A model generated the notes under the pieces. The model saw only the letters and a program-made list of their open reading frames with translations. It did no database searches and was not told where the DNA came from. Positions 28,172 through 37,771 of a DNA stretch of 45,724 bases are shown here, piece after piece (positions within the stretch are counted from its first letter, which is position 1; every line of letters begins with the position of its first letter). Location: the NCBI GenBank assembly GCA_949288185.1, contig CASEIZ010000052.1, positions 1 to 45,724 on the forward strand. Reading direction: 5' to 3'. The translations under genes and the position numbers were made by a program. The stretch is from an uncultured Eubacteriales bacterium (GTDB taxonomy: Bacteria > Bacillota > Clostridia > TANB77 > CAG-508).

Positions 28172-29986
28172 TTGAAGAACGGAATAAAAACATTAGCAAT
28201 GTGGCTAATTATCATTGTAATATTTTTAGTTGTATTATCATCAATAGTAGAAAACAGTAATTCTAGATTAACATATTCAGAATTGATTACAAATATAAAT
28301 AGCAATAATGTTAATTCAATTGTGATTCATGCTGACGGACAGACAGCAGAAGTACAATTAAAAGATGATAATGTAAGAAAAGAAACTAATATACCAGACA
28401 TGGGAACTTTTATGACATATGTAGAAGAATTTATAACAAATGGAAACTTTACATTAGAAGAAGAATCAGAATCTATCTTTATGACATTACTTCCATTAGT
28501 AACACCATTTGCTATATTAATCATATTTATGCTTTTCTGGTTCTTAACAATGGGAGGAGCTAGTAGTGGAAACCCTGGAAATAAAACCATGTCATTTGGA
28601 AAAAGCAAAGCTAGAATGATGACACCAGCAGAGAAGAATAGAATTACATTTGAAGATGTTGCAGGTGTAGATGAAGAAAAAGAAGAATTAGAAGAAATTG
28701 TACAATTCTTAAAAAATCCTAAGAAATTCACAGATATGGGAGCAAGAATACCAAAAGGTGTTCTACTAGTTGGTCAACCAGGTACAGGTAAAACATTACT
28801 TGCAAAAGCAGTTGCCGGAGAAGCAGGTGTACCATTCTTTATTATTAGTGGTTCAGACTTTGTAGAAATGTTTGTTGGTGTGGGAGCATCAAGAGTAAGA
28901 GACTTATTCGACCAAGCTAAGAAAAATGCACCATGTATCATATTTATAGATGAGATTGATGCCGTTGGACGTCAAAGAGGTGCAGGACTTGGAGGAGGAC
29001 ATGATGAAAGAGAGCAAACATTAAACCAATTATTAGTTGAAATGGACGGATTCGCAGAAAATGAAGGTGTTATTGTCTTAGCAGCAACAAACAGACCAGA
29101 TGTATTAGATAAAGCTTTATTAAGAGCAGGAAGATTTGATAGACAAATTGTTGTAGGTCTACCAGATGTAAAAGCAAGAGAACAAATCTTAGAAGTGCAT
29201 AGCAGAAAGAAAAGATTAGCAGATGATGTAGACTTAAAAATCATTGCTAAAAACACATCAGGATTTGCAGGAGCAGACTTAGAGAATATCCTAAATGAAG
29301 CAGCATTGTTAGCAGCTAGAAGAAATATGAATGAAATTGGTATGAGAGAAATTGAAGATGCCATGGTTAAAGTAACGATGGGACCTGAAAAGAAAACAAG
29401 AGTAAGAAGTGATAAAGAAAATAAATTAGTTGCTTATCATGAAGCTGGTCATGCAGTTGTTAGTCATTATCTAGAAACACAAGACCCTGTACATGAAATA
29501 TCAATTGTACCTAGAGGTATGGCTGGAGGATATACGATGTATAGACCAACAGAAGATAAAAACTTCATGTCAAAAACAGAAATGGAAGAAAATATTGTAT
29601 CACTATTAGGTGGTAGAGTAGCAGAAGCACTTATCCTAAATGATATATCAACAGGTGCAAGTAATGACATAGAAAGAGCAACACAAATTGCAAGAAGTAT
29701 GGTAACCAAATATGGTATGAGTGAAAAAATAGGAGCCATGATGCTAGGATCTAGCCAAGAAGAAGTCTTCTTAGGAAGAGACTTTGGACATACAAAAGAA
29801 TATTCAGAAGAAACAGCAGCCATTATTGATGAAGAAACAAAGAGAATCGTAGATACCGGATATAATAGAGCAAAGAAAATATTATCAGACAATGTAGATA
29901 AATTACATCAAGTTGCTGGAATATTACTTGAAAAAGAAAAAATCAATTCTGATGAATTTGAAGCAATTTTTGGAGAACAACAATAA
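28172..29986 (+). CDS. ftsH: ATP-dependent zinc metalloprotease FtsH
   Basis: A membrane-bound AAA+ protease that degrades misfolded membrane proteins and regulatory proteins. Two membrane segments (about residues 8-27 and 106-130) flank a short external domain. The AAA domain has Walker [11 protein letters not shown] (201-210, K207), the pore motif [13 protein letters not shown], Walker [13 protein letters not shown] and the second-region-of-homology [18 protein letters not shown]. The protease zinc site is HEAGH (H423, E424, H427). It has 604 residues, normal for the family. The start is TTG, with GAGGAGG seven nt upstream, the only well-placed start. Two family A repeats in inverse orientation follow the stop. 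Confidence 0.97.
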   Translation: MKNGIKTLAMWLIIIVIFLVVLSSIVENSNSRLTYSELITNINSNNVNSIVIHADGQTAEVQLKDDNVRKETNIPDMGTFMTYVEEFITNGNFTLEEESESIFMTLLPLVTPFAILIIFMLFWFLTMGGASSGNPGNKTMSFGKSKARMMTPAEKNRITFEDVAGVDEEKEELEEIVQFLKNPKKFTDMGARIPKGVLLVGQPGTGKTLLAKAVAGEAGVPFFIISGSDFVEMFVGVGASRVRDLFDQAKKNAPCIIFIDEIDAVGRQRGAGLGGGHDEREQTLNQLLVEMDGFAENEGVIVLAATNRPDVLDKALLRAGRFDRQIVVGLPDVKAREQILEVHSRKKRLADDVDLKIIAKNTSGFAGADLENILNEAALLAARRNMNEIGMREIEDAMVKVTMGPEKKTRVRSDKENKLVAYHEAGHAVVSHYLETQDPVHEISIVPRGMAGGYTMYRPTEDKNFMSKTEMEENIVSLLGGRVAEALILNDISTGASNDIERATQIARSMVTKYGMSEKIGAMMLGSSQEEVFLGRDFGHTKEYSEETAAIIDEETKRIVDTGYNRAKKILSDNVDKLHQVAGILLEKEKINSDEFEAIFGEQQ

Positions 29987-29991
29987 AAAAA

Positions 29992-30054
29992 TGTCGCATT
30001 GAGATCGTTTGTCAATGCGACATTGTCTCATCAAGATCGTTTGTCAATGCGACA
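29992..30054 (-). repeat. Two family A palindromic repeats, inverse orientation
   Basis: Copies at 29992-30022 and 30024-30054, both 31 bp. On the minus strand the loop reads GACAAACGATCT, a variant of the GACAAACGAAC loop elsewhere. The second copy has one decayed arm (TGTCTCA instead of TGTCGCA). Confidence 0.85.
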
Positions 30055-30074
30055 TTTTCGATTGAACAGAAAAA

Positions 30075-30117
30075 GAAAAAAGAAAGTAGCAAATGATATT
30101 GCTATTTTCTTTTTTTT
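30075..30117 (+). terminator. Intrinsic terminator after ftsH
   Basis: AAAAGAAAGTAGCAA pairs with TTGCTATTTTCTTTT around ATGATA, followed by a run of T. Confidence 0.8.
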
Positions 30118-30127
30118 GGGATACAAT
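30099..30127 (+). promoter_or_regulatory. Possible promoter for the J-domain gene, overlapping the terminator
   Basis: TTGCTA (30099-30104) and TACAAT (30122-30127) are 17 nt apart; the -35 lies in the terminator stem. Confidence 0.4.
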
Positions 30128-30163
30128 AAACATACAAAAGAAAAATAAAATAGAGGAATGATT

Positions 30164-30760
30164 ATGAAAGATTATTATGGAATATTAGAAGTAAATGAAA
30201 AAGCATCACCAGAAATTATAGAAAAAGCATATAAAACATTAGTAAAAAAATATCATCCAGATTTATATTCATCTGTCCAAAAGAGAGAAGCAGAAACAAA
30301 ATTAAAAGAAATCAATGAAGCATATAACATTTTATCAGATAGATTTCTCAGATCACAATATGATTTAGAATTACAAAAAGAAAGACAACGTAGGCAGATG
30401 AAAGACAATACATCACAGAAAAATATGGAGAATAATCAACAAGCCACTGTTAAAAGAAGAAATGAAACGATATTAGAAAACAGAAAAAATAAAACCAAAA
30501 GGGAAAATGTATCTAACAAGAAAAATGAAGGAACAATATCTGAAATCATAGATGTCGTGAGAGAATTGTGGGGAAATAGATCTAAAAAAAAAGAAAAAAA
30601 GAAAATGAATCGAACAGATTGGTTGGCAATAGGGTTAACCATTATTGTAGTCCTTATCATTGGAGTAATATTATGGTTTATACCATTTACAAATGGTTGG
30701 ATGAGACAGTTATTATTTGAAAATGCTTTATTCAATTTTATAGGAGGTTTATTTTCTTAA
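30164..30760 (+). CDS. J-domain protein with C-terminal membrane segment
   Basis: A 198-residue protein. Residues 1-66 form a J-domain ([26 protein letters not shown] at 31-33, [18 protein letters not shown]), which stimulates DnaK-type ATPases. No Gly/Phe region, zinc centre or substrate domain follows, so it is not DnaJ itself. A charged linker (about 70-150) leads to one hydrophobic segment ([20 protein letters not shown], about 152-172) and a short amphipathic end. The likely job is to recruit DnaK to the membrane, by inference from domain layout. ATG 30164 is preferred over 30158 because GAGGA is then spaced six nt away. Confidence 0.8.
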   Translation: MKDYYGILEVNEKASPEIIEKAYKTLVKKYHPDLYSSVQKREAETKLKEINEAYNILSDRFLRSQYDLELQKERQRRQMKDNTSQKNMENNQQATVKRRNETILENRKNKTKRENVSNKKNEGTISEIIDVVRELWGNRSKKKEKKKMNRTDWLAIGLTIIVVLIIGVILWFIPFTNGWMRQLLFENALFNFIGGLFS

Positions 30761-30776
30761 ATTGGAAATAATTCTA

Positions 30777-30805
30777 TTGACAACTAAAGACCAATAAGGT
30801 ATAAT
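30777..30805 (+). promoter_or_regulatory. Consensus promoter of rpsU
   Basis: TTGACA (30777-30782), 17-nt spacer and TATAAT (30800-30805): a perfect SigA consensus. The leader holds two small hairpins (GTT-GGG/CCC-AAC near 30813-30834 and CATAC/GTATG near 30834-30850) before GAAGGAGGGG. Confidence 0.85.
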
Positions 30806-30871
30806 ATATATCGTTGAATAAGGGTTATCCCAACATACAGTTTTCGTATGACCGGAAGGAGGGGAATTTAA

Positions 30872-31042
30872 ATGTTAGAAATAAAAGTTAATAATGGTAA
30901 TATAGAAGATGCTCTAAAAAGATTTAAAAGACAATGCGCTAGAAATGGAGTATTACAAGAAGTTCGTAAAAGAGAGCATTATGAAAAACCTAGTGTAAAA
31001 AGAAAGAAAAAATCTGAGGCAGCAAGAAAAAGAAAATTTTAA
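30872..31042 (+). CDS. rpsU: Ribosomal protein bS21
   Basis: A 56-residue small-subunit protein that assists mRNA base pairing with the 16S 3' end. The translation starts [20 protein letters not shown] and continues [20 protein letters not shown], the family core, and ends in a basic tail with [13 protein letters not shown]. It is too short for many gene finders. GAAGGAGGGG is upstream; promoter and terminator make it a single-gene unit. Confidence 0.96.
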   Translation: MLEIKVNNGNIEDALKRFKRQCARNGVLQEVRKREHYEKPSVKRKKKSEAARKRKF

Positions 31043-31049
31043 TACATAT

Positions 31050-31087
31050 AAAAACGGGGTATTAATGGAAATTAATATCTCGTTTTT
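31050..31087 (+). terminator. Intrinsic terminator after rpsU
   Basis: AAAAACGGGGTATTAAT pairs with ATTAATATCTCGTTTTT around GGAA, with the T-run in the right arm. Confidence 0.85.
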
Positions 31088-31140
31088 TGCACTAAAATAC
31101 TTGTAAATTTGTAAAAAAATTAATAATAAAGCAAAAATTG

Positions 31141-31149
31141 TGTTATAAT
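31141..31149 (+). promoter_or_regulatory. Extended -10 promoter for the M16 peptidase pair
   Basis: TGTTATAAT is an extended -10 box; no good -35. The start codon lies about 120 nt downstream. Confidence 0.45.
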
Positions 31150-31270
31150 ATAATACATAATCAATAAAGAAAAAATCAAAGAATTTTGATATTTGGTATT
31201 CAGTAGAAAGTAATATGTATAAATAAATACCGAGCATAAAACATACCAAATATTCAAGGAAAGGAAATAT

Positions 31271-32533
31271 ATGAACGATACAAAAAAAGAAATAAAAAAA
31301 GGAATTACACTTCATGTGTTAAATACAGACAAATTTAAAACCAATTTAGTGGCTATATTTTTAACAACAAAATTGGAAAGAGAAACAGTAACAGCCAATG
31401 CACTTATTTCAGCTGTGTTAAGAAGAGGAACAAATACCATGAAAACCCAAGAAGAGATTAGCAAACAATTAGAAGAATTATATGGAGCTAGTTTTGACTG
31501 TGGTATTGATAAAACAGGAGACAATCAAGTATTAAAATTTTATATTGAAACTGTAAATGATGCATTTTTACCACAAGCAAATGAAAATATATTAAAAAAA
31601 TCTATTGAAAATATATTAGATCTTATATTTAATCCATTAGTGGAGAACAATGCCTTTAAAAAGGAATATGTAGAACAAGAAAAGAACAATATGAAACAAA
31701 GAATAGAAGGAAGAATTGACAATAAAAGAAGATATGCATTAGATAGATGTATAGAGGAAATGTATAAAGGAAAACCTTTTGGACTATATAGATTCGGATA
31801 TGTTGAAGATTTAAACAACATGAATGAAGTAAACTTATATGAAAGATATAAACAATTAATAAAACAATGTAAAATAGATATTTTTGTTTCTGGAAACGTA
31901 AAAGGAGAAGTAGAAAATATCATAACAGAAAACCAAAATGTAAAAAATCTAGAAGAAAGAGAACCTAGCTACAATAAAGAAAGTGAAAAAAATACAGTTA
32001 AGCAAGGCGAAAAAATAGAAAAAATGGATGTCATGCAGGGAAAATTAGTAGTTGGTCTAGATGTCAATTCACAAAATGAAGATGAAAAATATAATGTTAT
32101 GATATATAATACGATTTTAGGAGGAAGTGCAAATTCCAAAATATTTCAAAATGTTAGAGAAAAAGCAAATTTAGCATATGAAGCAGGTTCTAGATATTTT
32201 AAATATAAAGATAATATATTTGTAAGTTGTGGAATAGAAATTTCTAATTATGAAAAGGCATTAAATTTAGTAAAAAAACAATTAGAAGAAATGAAAAATG
32301 GAGATTTTACAGAAGAAGAGGTAGAAAATGCTAAAAAAGCAATTATATCATCAATCAAAACAATTGATGATGAACAAGATACAAGTATTACGTATTATTT
32401 CGGACAAGAAATGTCTGGAAATCAAAAATCAGTGGAAGAATATATAGAAAGAATAGGCAAAGTAACGAAAGAAGATGTGATACAAGTAGCCAATAAAGTG
32501 GAAATCAACACAATATATTTTTTAAGAAATTAA
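31271..32533 (+). CDS. yfmF: M16-family peptidase-like protein without zinc motif (YfmF-like)
   Basis: A 420-residue M16 (pitrilysin/insulinase) homologue. The N-terminal half has TANALISAVLRRGTNTMKTQEEISKQLEELYGASFDCGI, as in the YmfF/YfmF family, but no HxxEH zinc motif, so it is expected to be the catalytically inactive partner. The C-terminal half has KANLAYEAGSRYFKYKDNIFVSCGI, corresponding to the R/Y region used in substrate binding by active M16 partners. The next gene is the HFLEH-containing paralogue, 20 nt downstream, as in B. subtilis ymfF-ymfH. Database names link this pair to EF-P modification; the actual substrate is unknown. Start: AAAGGAAAT before ATG. Confidence 0.85.
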   Translation: MNDTKKEIKKGITLHVLNTDKFKTNLVAIFLTTKLERETVTANALISAVLRRGTNTMKTQEEISKQLEELYGASFDCGIDKTGDNQVLKFYIETVNDAFLPQANENILKKSIENILDLIFNPLVENNAFKKEYVEQEKNNMKQRIEGRIDNKRRYALDRCIEEMYKGKPFGLYRFGYVEDLNNMNEVNLYERYKQLIKQCKIDIFVSGNVKGEVENIITENQNVKNLEEREPSYNKESEKNTVKQGEKIEKMDVMQGKLVVGLDVNSQNEDEKYNVMIYNTILGGSANSKIFQNVREKANLAYEAGSRYFKYKDNIFVSCGIEISNYEKALNLVKKQLEEMKNGDFTEEEVENAKKAIISSIKTIDDEQDTSITYYFGQEMSGNQKSVEEYIERIGKVTKEDVIQVANKVEINTIYFLRN

Positions 32534-32553
32534 TGATGATGGGAGAAAAGTAA

Positions 32554-33828
32554 ATGCAAGTGATAGAAAATTCAAAAGTAAAAGAAACGTTATATCTAGA
32601 AAAATTAGAAAATGGCTTAACAGTCATGATAATTCCTAAAAAGGGAATGAAGAAAAAATATATGATATGGGGAACCAATTATGGTTCAAATGAAAATGTG
32701 TTTATTGTTCCTGGAGAAGATACAAAAACAGAAGTTCCAAATGGTATTGCCCATTTCTTAGAACATAAATTATTTGAACAAGAAAATGGCACAAATAGTT
32801 TAGATACATTAACCGCTTTAGGCGTGGATGCCAATGCGTTTACAACAAATGATACAACAGCATATTTATTTGGTTGTACAGATAATTTTTATCCAGCTAT
32901 GGATGAATTAATGGATTATGTACAAAATCCATATTTTACAGATGAAAATGTAGAAAAAGAAAAAGGAATCATTGGACAAGAAATTATGATGTATGATGAT
33001 TCTCCAGATTGGCAAGTATATTTAAATGCAATAAAAATTTTATATCATCATCATCCAGTAAAAATTGATGTTGCTGGAACAATTGATTCTATTAGCAAAA
33101 TAGATAAAGAAATTTTATACAAATGTTATCATACATTTTATAATGTATCTAATATGGCAATTGTGATATGTGGAGACTTTGAACCAGAAAACATGTTAGA
33201 AGAAATCAAAAAAAGATTAAAGGAAAATAAAGCAAGTGGTAAAATACAAACATTTTATCCAGAGGAACCAGATACGATTGTAAAAGAAAAAATAGAACAA
33301 AAGATGGAAGTTAGTCAACCTATGTATACAATTGGTATAAAGGTAAAACCAACAGATAATCCAGAAGAAATGGTAAGAAGAGATATTGCCATTCGAATCC
33401 TATTAGAATTATTGGTAGGAAAAAGTTCAAAATTATATAAACAATTATATGATGAAGGTGTTATTTCTGGAGGAATTGGAGCAAGTTATGAATTTTCAGA
33501 AAACTATGCCCATGTATTAATTTCAGGACAGTCAAAAAGCCCAGAACAAGTATATAGTAGAATAAAGCAAGAGATAAATAGGCAAAAACAAGAAGGCATT
33601 TCTGAAAATGATTTTAATAGAATGAAAAAGAAACTATATGGAGAATATGTAAAAGACTATGATGATGTCGAAAATATTGGCAATATGTTTTTAACAAACT
33701 ATTTCATGGGCATTAATAGTTTTGACTATTTAAATCAAATAGATACGATAGATGTAGAATATTTAACACAAGTGTTAAATGATGTATTTAAAGAAGAAAA
33801 AATGGTCATTTCAATTATCAAAAATTAA
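32554..33828 (+). CDS. yfmH: M16-family zinc peptidase (YfmH-like)
   Basis: A 424-residue M16 peptidase. The inverted zinc motif HFLEH is at residues 67-71 (H67, E70, H71) and the third ligand is probably E143 in GIIGQEIMMYDD. AFTTNDTTAYLF follows as in active members. The C-terminal half (GGIGASYEFSENYAHVLISGQS) is the inactive-fold repeat. It most likely forms a heterodimer with the product of the preceding gene. ATG follows GGGAGAAAAGTAA. A strong terminator ends the unit. Confidence 0.88.
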   Translation: MQVIENSKVKETLYLEKLENGLTVMIIPKKGMKKKYMIWGTNYGSNENVFIVPGEDTKTEVPNGIAHFLEHKLFEQENGTNSLDTLTALGVDANAFTTNDTTAYLFGCTDNFYPAMDELMDYVQNPYFTDENVEKEKGIIGQEIMMYDDSPDWQVYLNAIKILYHHHPVKIDVAGTIDSISKIDKEILYKCYHTFYNVSNMAIVICGDFEPENMLEEIKKRLKENKASGKIQTFYPEEPDTIVKEKIEQKMEVSQPMYTIGIKVKPTDNPEEMVRRDIAIRILLELLVGKSSKLYKQLYDEGVISGGIGASYEFSENYAHVLISGQSKSPEQVYSRIKQEINRQKQEGISENDFNRMKKKLYGEYVKDYDDVENIGNMFLTNYFMGINSFDYLNQIDTIDVEYLTQVLNDVFKEEKMVISIIKN

Positions 33829-33852
33829 AAAAACGGTTAACGAGTAAAGTAG

Positions 33853-33898
33853 AAAAAACAGTATTAAGATAATAAAAATCATAATACTGTTTTTTTTT
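33853..33898 (+). terminator. Intrinsic terminator after the M16 pair
   Basis: AAAAAACAGTATTA pairs with TAATACTGTTTTTT, followed by TTTAT. Confidence 0.85.
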
Positions 33899-33963
33899 AT
33901 TTTTTGGTGTCGAAAATTGTAAAAATTCGTCATACGAAACTTGGCAAAAACAAGTGAAATAGC

Positions 33964-33992
33964 TTGACTGAGAGATTTTTGTGTGGTAATTT
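33964..33992 (+). promoter_or_regulatory. Possible promoter for the Spo0E-like gene
   Basis: TTGACT (33964-33969), 17-nt spacer and TAATTT (33987-33992). The -35 is good, the -10 weak. Confidence 0.45.
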
Positions 33993-34034
33993 ATAAATAT
34001 ACAGAAGATAAATTAGAGAAAAGGAGAGATAAAA

Positions 34035-34199
34035 ATGTTAAATGATGAAATTTGTAAATTACGTGATAAATTAAATAAAAGTATAGAAGAAGGTAAGGAT
34101 TATCATATCATTTATAAGATTAGTGTAGAGCTTGATGAATTAATTGCATCTTATTATGATAAAGATAATAAAAAAAAACCGGTAATAGCGTTGATTTAA
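34035..34199 (+). CDS. Spo0E-like aspartyl-phosphate phosphatase
   Basis: A 54-residue protein (AAAAGGAGAG before ATG). It has two predicted helices, EICKLRDKLNKSIEEGKD and YKISVELDELIASYY. The second carries SxxLDxxI (S-V-E-L-D-E-L-I), the signature of the Spo0E family, whose members dephosphorylate Spo0A~P and so restrain sporulation. Length and layout match the family. It is flanked by a promoter-like site and a terminator and so stands alone. Its presence suggests that the host encodes Spo0A. Confidence 0.8.
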   Translation: MLNDEICKLRDKLNKSIEEGKDYHIIYKISVELDELIASYYDKDNKKKPVIALI

Positions 34200-34218
34200 A
34201 AAAAGATTTAAAAAAATA

Positions 34219-34254
34219 ATTCCCTACAAGATTTTATTGTGGGGAATGTTTTTT
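34219..34254 (+). terminator. Intrinsic terminator after the Spo0E-like gene
   Basis: ATTCCCTACA pairs with TGTGGGGAAT (one G-T pair), followed by GTTTTTT. Confidence 0.8.
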
Positions 34255-34324
34255 GTCGCATAGACAAACGAACCTAATGCGACACGACAAAAATGTCGCA
34301 TAGACAAACGAACTCAATGCGACA
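34254..34324 (+). repeat. Two family A palindromic repeats
   Basis: Perfect-arm copies at 34254-34284 and 34294-34324, both 31 bp, with loops TAGACAAACGAACCTAA and TAGACAAACGAACTCAA. They lie between the Spo0E-like terminator and the helicase promoter; the second is followed by TTTTTT. Confidence 0.9.
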
Positions 34325-34342
34325 TTTTTTCTTTCAAACCAC

Positions 34343-34371
34343 TTGAAAAAAATTGCAAAATACGATATAAT
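34343..34371 (+). promoter_or_regulatory. Consensus promoter of the SNF2 helicase gene
   Basis: TTGAAA (34343-34348), 17-nt spacer and TATAAT (34366-34371), about 27 nt before the ATG. Confidence 0.8.
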
Positions 34372-34398
34372 TTTTTGCCAAGTGAGAGGTAAAAAATT

Positions 34399-37300
34399 AT
34401 GGAAATAAATAAACATATCATAGATAATTTATGTGAAGATGCAGGCACATCTAGAACCAAAAAAGCACATGAATATAAAGAAGAGGGAAGAGTAGATATT
34501 ATTGATTTTGAATATCAGAACCCATTAAATTTTGAAATAAAAGGAAGTGTGTATGGAAGCGAAGAATACCATACATATATTTTCGTAAAAAATGGAGAGG
34601 TAGAAGATATTACATGTGATTGTCCAGATTATTATAATTATTATGGTGTATGTAAACATACATTGGCTACAGTTTTAGAATTTGTAGGAAATGAAAACCA
34701 AACAAAGCAAAGAACAGATTTTCAATACAATTCCTCTGAATTTTCTGAAAATGTAAATGAATCTGAGAGTATATTAGAGCATGTGTTACCTTCAAGTTAC
34801 GATAAGTACAGAGGATTTAAACAAATCGTTAATATTTTTTATAATGAGGAAATTGAAGGAATTGATGAGGAAGAAACAGAGTTAAAAGAACAAGGAACCA
34901 TTAAATTAGAACCTGAAATATTTTATGATAAATTTACAGGAGATATGAAGGTTGAATTTAAAGTAGGAAATAAAAGAATGTATAAAATCAAGAATCTGTC
35001 AGAATTTTATACAAGAATGTTAAATAAAGAGTTATATAGATATGGACAAAAATTGCAATTTGTTCACACAAGAGAGAGCTTTGAAAAAGAAAGTTTACCA
35101 TTATTAGACTTTTTAATGAAATATGCAGAAATTATTAAATATGCAAATTCCAATTCAAACAGTAATTATCGATTCTATGGAAATGCTTTAAGTGAAACCA
35201 ATATTATATTAAGCAATAGTGGAATTGATGATATATTTGAAATTTTAAAAGGAAAAAAGATAAGTTTTCAAAGAGAATATAAACAAACAGAAATAGAATT
35301 TACAGAAGAACAACCGAATATTCAATTTAAATTAAGAAAACTAGGTGAAGACAATTATGAAATAGTACCAAACGTTGAAATTTATAAGATTTCTATTATA
35401 AAAGGAAAGACATACAAATATATACTAGATGAAAATAAATTATATCGATGCAATAAGAAATTTGAAAAAACAAATTTAAAATTATTAGAAATTTTTAGAC
35501 AAAATTATATGACAGAAGTCAAATTAGGAAAAGAAGAATTATCACAGCTATTTTCTGTCATTATTCCAAAAGTAAAAAATGCTATAAAGTTAGAAAATAT
35601 TTCTGAAGAAGAAATTGAAAAATATAAACCCAAAACATTGATAACAAAAGTATATTTAGACTTTGATGATCATGATTATTTAATAGCAGATGTAAAATTC
35701 TGCTATGATAACCAAGAATTCAATCCTTTAGACGAAAAGCAAAAAATAGAGATAGCGAGAAACATGATAAAAGAAACCAAAGCATTAAATATTTTTCGAA
35801 AAACAGGATTTATGTTAGATGTCAAAAACTTAAGATTTATATTGCCAGATAATGATAAAATCTATGAATTCTTAACCAAAGATATCCATTATTATATGCA
35901 GAACTTTGAGGTTTTGGTAACAGAGAATTTTAAGAAAAAGCAAATCAGACAGCCGAAAATGGGAGCAATAGGGGTGAAAATAGAAAACAATTTACTTTCC
36001 ATTGATTTAAATCATTTAGATATAGATGTAAAAGAATTAGAAAAAATCATGCAAAAGTACAACTTAAAGAAAAAATATTATAGATTAAAAGATGGAAGCT
36101 TTTTAGAGTTAGAAGACAATAAAGAATTAGATTTTATCGATAAATTAGTTACTGGAATGGATATCAACTATAAAGACTTAGAAGAGGGAGAAGTTAATCT
36201 TCCTATGTATAGAAGTTTGTATCTAGAAGAACTATTAAAAGGAACAAAAGGAAAGCAAGTTATCAAAAATGAAAATTATAAAAATATTGTTAGTGAATTA
36301 AACAAGGAAAATGAGAATGATGAAATTAAGGTGCCAGAAATATTAGAAAATACCTTAAGATATTATCAAAAAATCGGATTCAAATGGTTAAAAACTTTAG
36401 ATAAATATAAATTTGGTGGAATATTAGCAGATGACATGGGATTAGGAAAAACGGTACAAATGTTATCTATTATTGTTGACTATGTACAAAATACACCTAA
36501 AGAAGAAAGAAGAACAAGTATTGTTATATCACCAAGCTCTTTAGCTCTAAATTGGCAAAATGAAGCAGAAAAATTCACAGGAGGATTACAAACACTTGTT
36601 ATTAATGGTACATTAGCAGAAAGAAAAAGAAAAATTGCAGAGATAGAAAACTATGATTTAGTGATAACCTCTTATGATTTATTAAAAAGAGATATAGATC
36701 TATATAAGGATAAAAATTATCAGTTTAGATACATGATTGCAGATGAGGCACAATATTTAAAAAACAGCAACACACAAAATGCAAAATCTATCAAGAAAAT
36801 TAGTGCAGATACTAGATATGCATTAACAGGAACACCAATTGAGAATTCTCTAGCAGAATTATGGTCAATATTTGATTATATTATGCCTGGATATTTATTC
36901 TCATATAAAAAGTTTAAAACACTTTACGAAACACCAATCGTGAAGGATAATAACACACAAGCTTTGAATAAATTGAAGATGTTAATAGAACCATTTATTT
37001 TAAGAAGAACAAAAGCAGAAGTGTTAACAGAATTACCAGAAAAAACCGTAACGGTTTTAAATAATGAAATGGAAGAAGAACAAAAAAATCTATATGTTTC
37101 CTATTTGCTACATGCAAGAGAAGAAGTAGCAGAAGAAATTAACTTAAATGGTATTGAAAAAAGTCATATTAAAATATTATCTGTTTTAACAAGATTAAGA
37201 CAAATTTGTTGCCATCCAAGCTTATTTATCAAAGATTATACAAATGGAAGTAGCAAATTAAATCAATGTATGGAAATTTTAGAAGATGCAGTAAAAGCCG

Positions 37301-37764
37301 GACATAAGATATTACTATTTTCTGGCTATACATCAATGTTTCCGATTATTGAAAAGGAATTGCAAAACTTAAATATAAAATATTTTAAGTTAACAGGAGC
37401 AACCAAAGTAGATGAAAGAATTGACTTGGTAGATGAATTTAATGAAAATCCCAATATTAAAGTATTTTTGATATCTTTAAAAGCAGGGGGAACAGGACTA
37501 AACTTAACAGGAGCAGATATGGTAATTCATTATGACCCATGGTGGAATTTATCTACAGAAAATCAAGCAACAGATAGAGCATATAGAATTGGACAAAAAA
37601 ATAATGTACAAGTATATAAATTAATTACGAAAAATTCAATTGAAGAAAAAATATATGAATTACAACAAAAGAAGGCGGAATTAATTGATAATATGCTAGA
37701 TACAAAAACTTCTTTTATCAATACATTGTCTAAAGAGGATATTATGCGATTGTTTGAAGAATAA
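34399..37764 (+). CDS. SNF2-family helicase with N-terminal SWIM zinc finger
   Basis: An 1121-residue protein. The SWIM finger is C73-x-C75 ... C85-x-H87 (CDCPDYYNYYGVCKH). A middle region of about 500 residues matches the accessory part found in bacterial SNF2 proteins. The helicase core has DDMGLGKTVQ (K684), DEAQ (782-785), TGTPIENSLAELWSIFDYI and, in the second lobe, LLFSGYTSMFP, SLKAGGTGLNLTGAD, HYDPWWN and QATDRAYRIGQ (1056-1066). These are SNF2 motifs I to VI; such proteins translocate on double-stranded DNA without strand separation. Bacterial members of this layout have no settled role, and no restriction, DISARM or other defence gene is next to it, so a housekeeping role is as likely as a defence one. 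Confidence 0.9.
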   Translation: MEINKHIIDNLCEDAGTSRTKKAHEYKEEGRVDIIDFEYQNPLNFEIKGSVYGSEEYHTYIFVKNGEVEDITCDCPDYYNYYGVCKHTLATVLEFVGNENQTKQRTDFQYNSSEFSENVNESESILEHVLPSSYDKYRGFKQIVNIFYNEEIEGIDEEETELKEQGTIKLEPEIFYDKFTGDMKVEFKVGNKRMYKIKNLSEFYTRMLNKELYRYGQKLQFVHTRESFEKESLPLLDFLMKYAEIIKYANSNSNSNYRFYGNALSETNIILSNSGIDDIFEILKGKKISFQREYKQTEIEFTEEQPNIQFKLRKLGEDNYEIVPNVEIYKISIIKGKTYKYILDENKLYRCNKKFEKTNLKLLEIFRQNYMTEVKLGKEELSQLFSVIIPKVKNAIKLENISEEEIEKYKPKTLITKVYLDFDDHDYLIADVKFCYDNQEFNPLDEKQKIEIARNMIKETKALNIFRKTGFMLDVKNLRFILPDNDKIYEFLTKDIHYYMQNFEVLVTENFKKKQIRQPKMGAIGVKIENNLLSIDLNHLDIDVKELEKIMQKYNLKKKYYRLKDGSFLELEDNKELDFIDKLVTGMDINYKDLEEGEVNLPMYRSLYLEELLKGTKGKQVIKNENYKNIVSELNKENENDEIKVPEILENTLRYYQKIGFKWLKTLDKYKFGGILADDMGLGKTVQMLSIIVDYVQNTPKEERRTSIVISPSSLALNWQNEAEKFTGGLQTLVINGTLAERKRKIAEIENYDLVITSYDLLKRDIDLYKDKNYQFRYMIADEAQYLKNSNTQNAKSIKKISADTRYALTGTPIENSLAELWSIFDYIMPGYLFSYKKFKTLYETPIVKDNNTQALNKLKMLIEPFILRRTKAEVLTELPEKTVTVLNNEMEEEQKNLYVSYLLHAREEVAEEINLNGIEKSHIKILSVLTRLRQICCHPSLFIKDYTNGSSKLNQCMEILEDAVKAGHKILLFSGYTSMFPIIEKELQNLNIKYFKLTGATKVDERIDLVDEFNENPNIKVFLISLKAGGTGLNLTGADMVIHYDPWWNLSTENQATDRAYRIGQKNNVQVYKLITKNSIEEKIYELQQKKAELIDNMLDTKTSFINTLSKEDIMRLFEE

Positions 37765-37771
37765 TTTTTGG

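Noticed and set aside
34399..37764. Defence island centred on the SNF2 helicase
   Set aside because: SNF2 proteins occur in DISARM and other systems, but no methyltransferase, nuclease or PLD partner is adjacent; neighbours are trmFO and an unknown gene.
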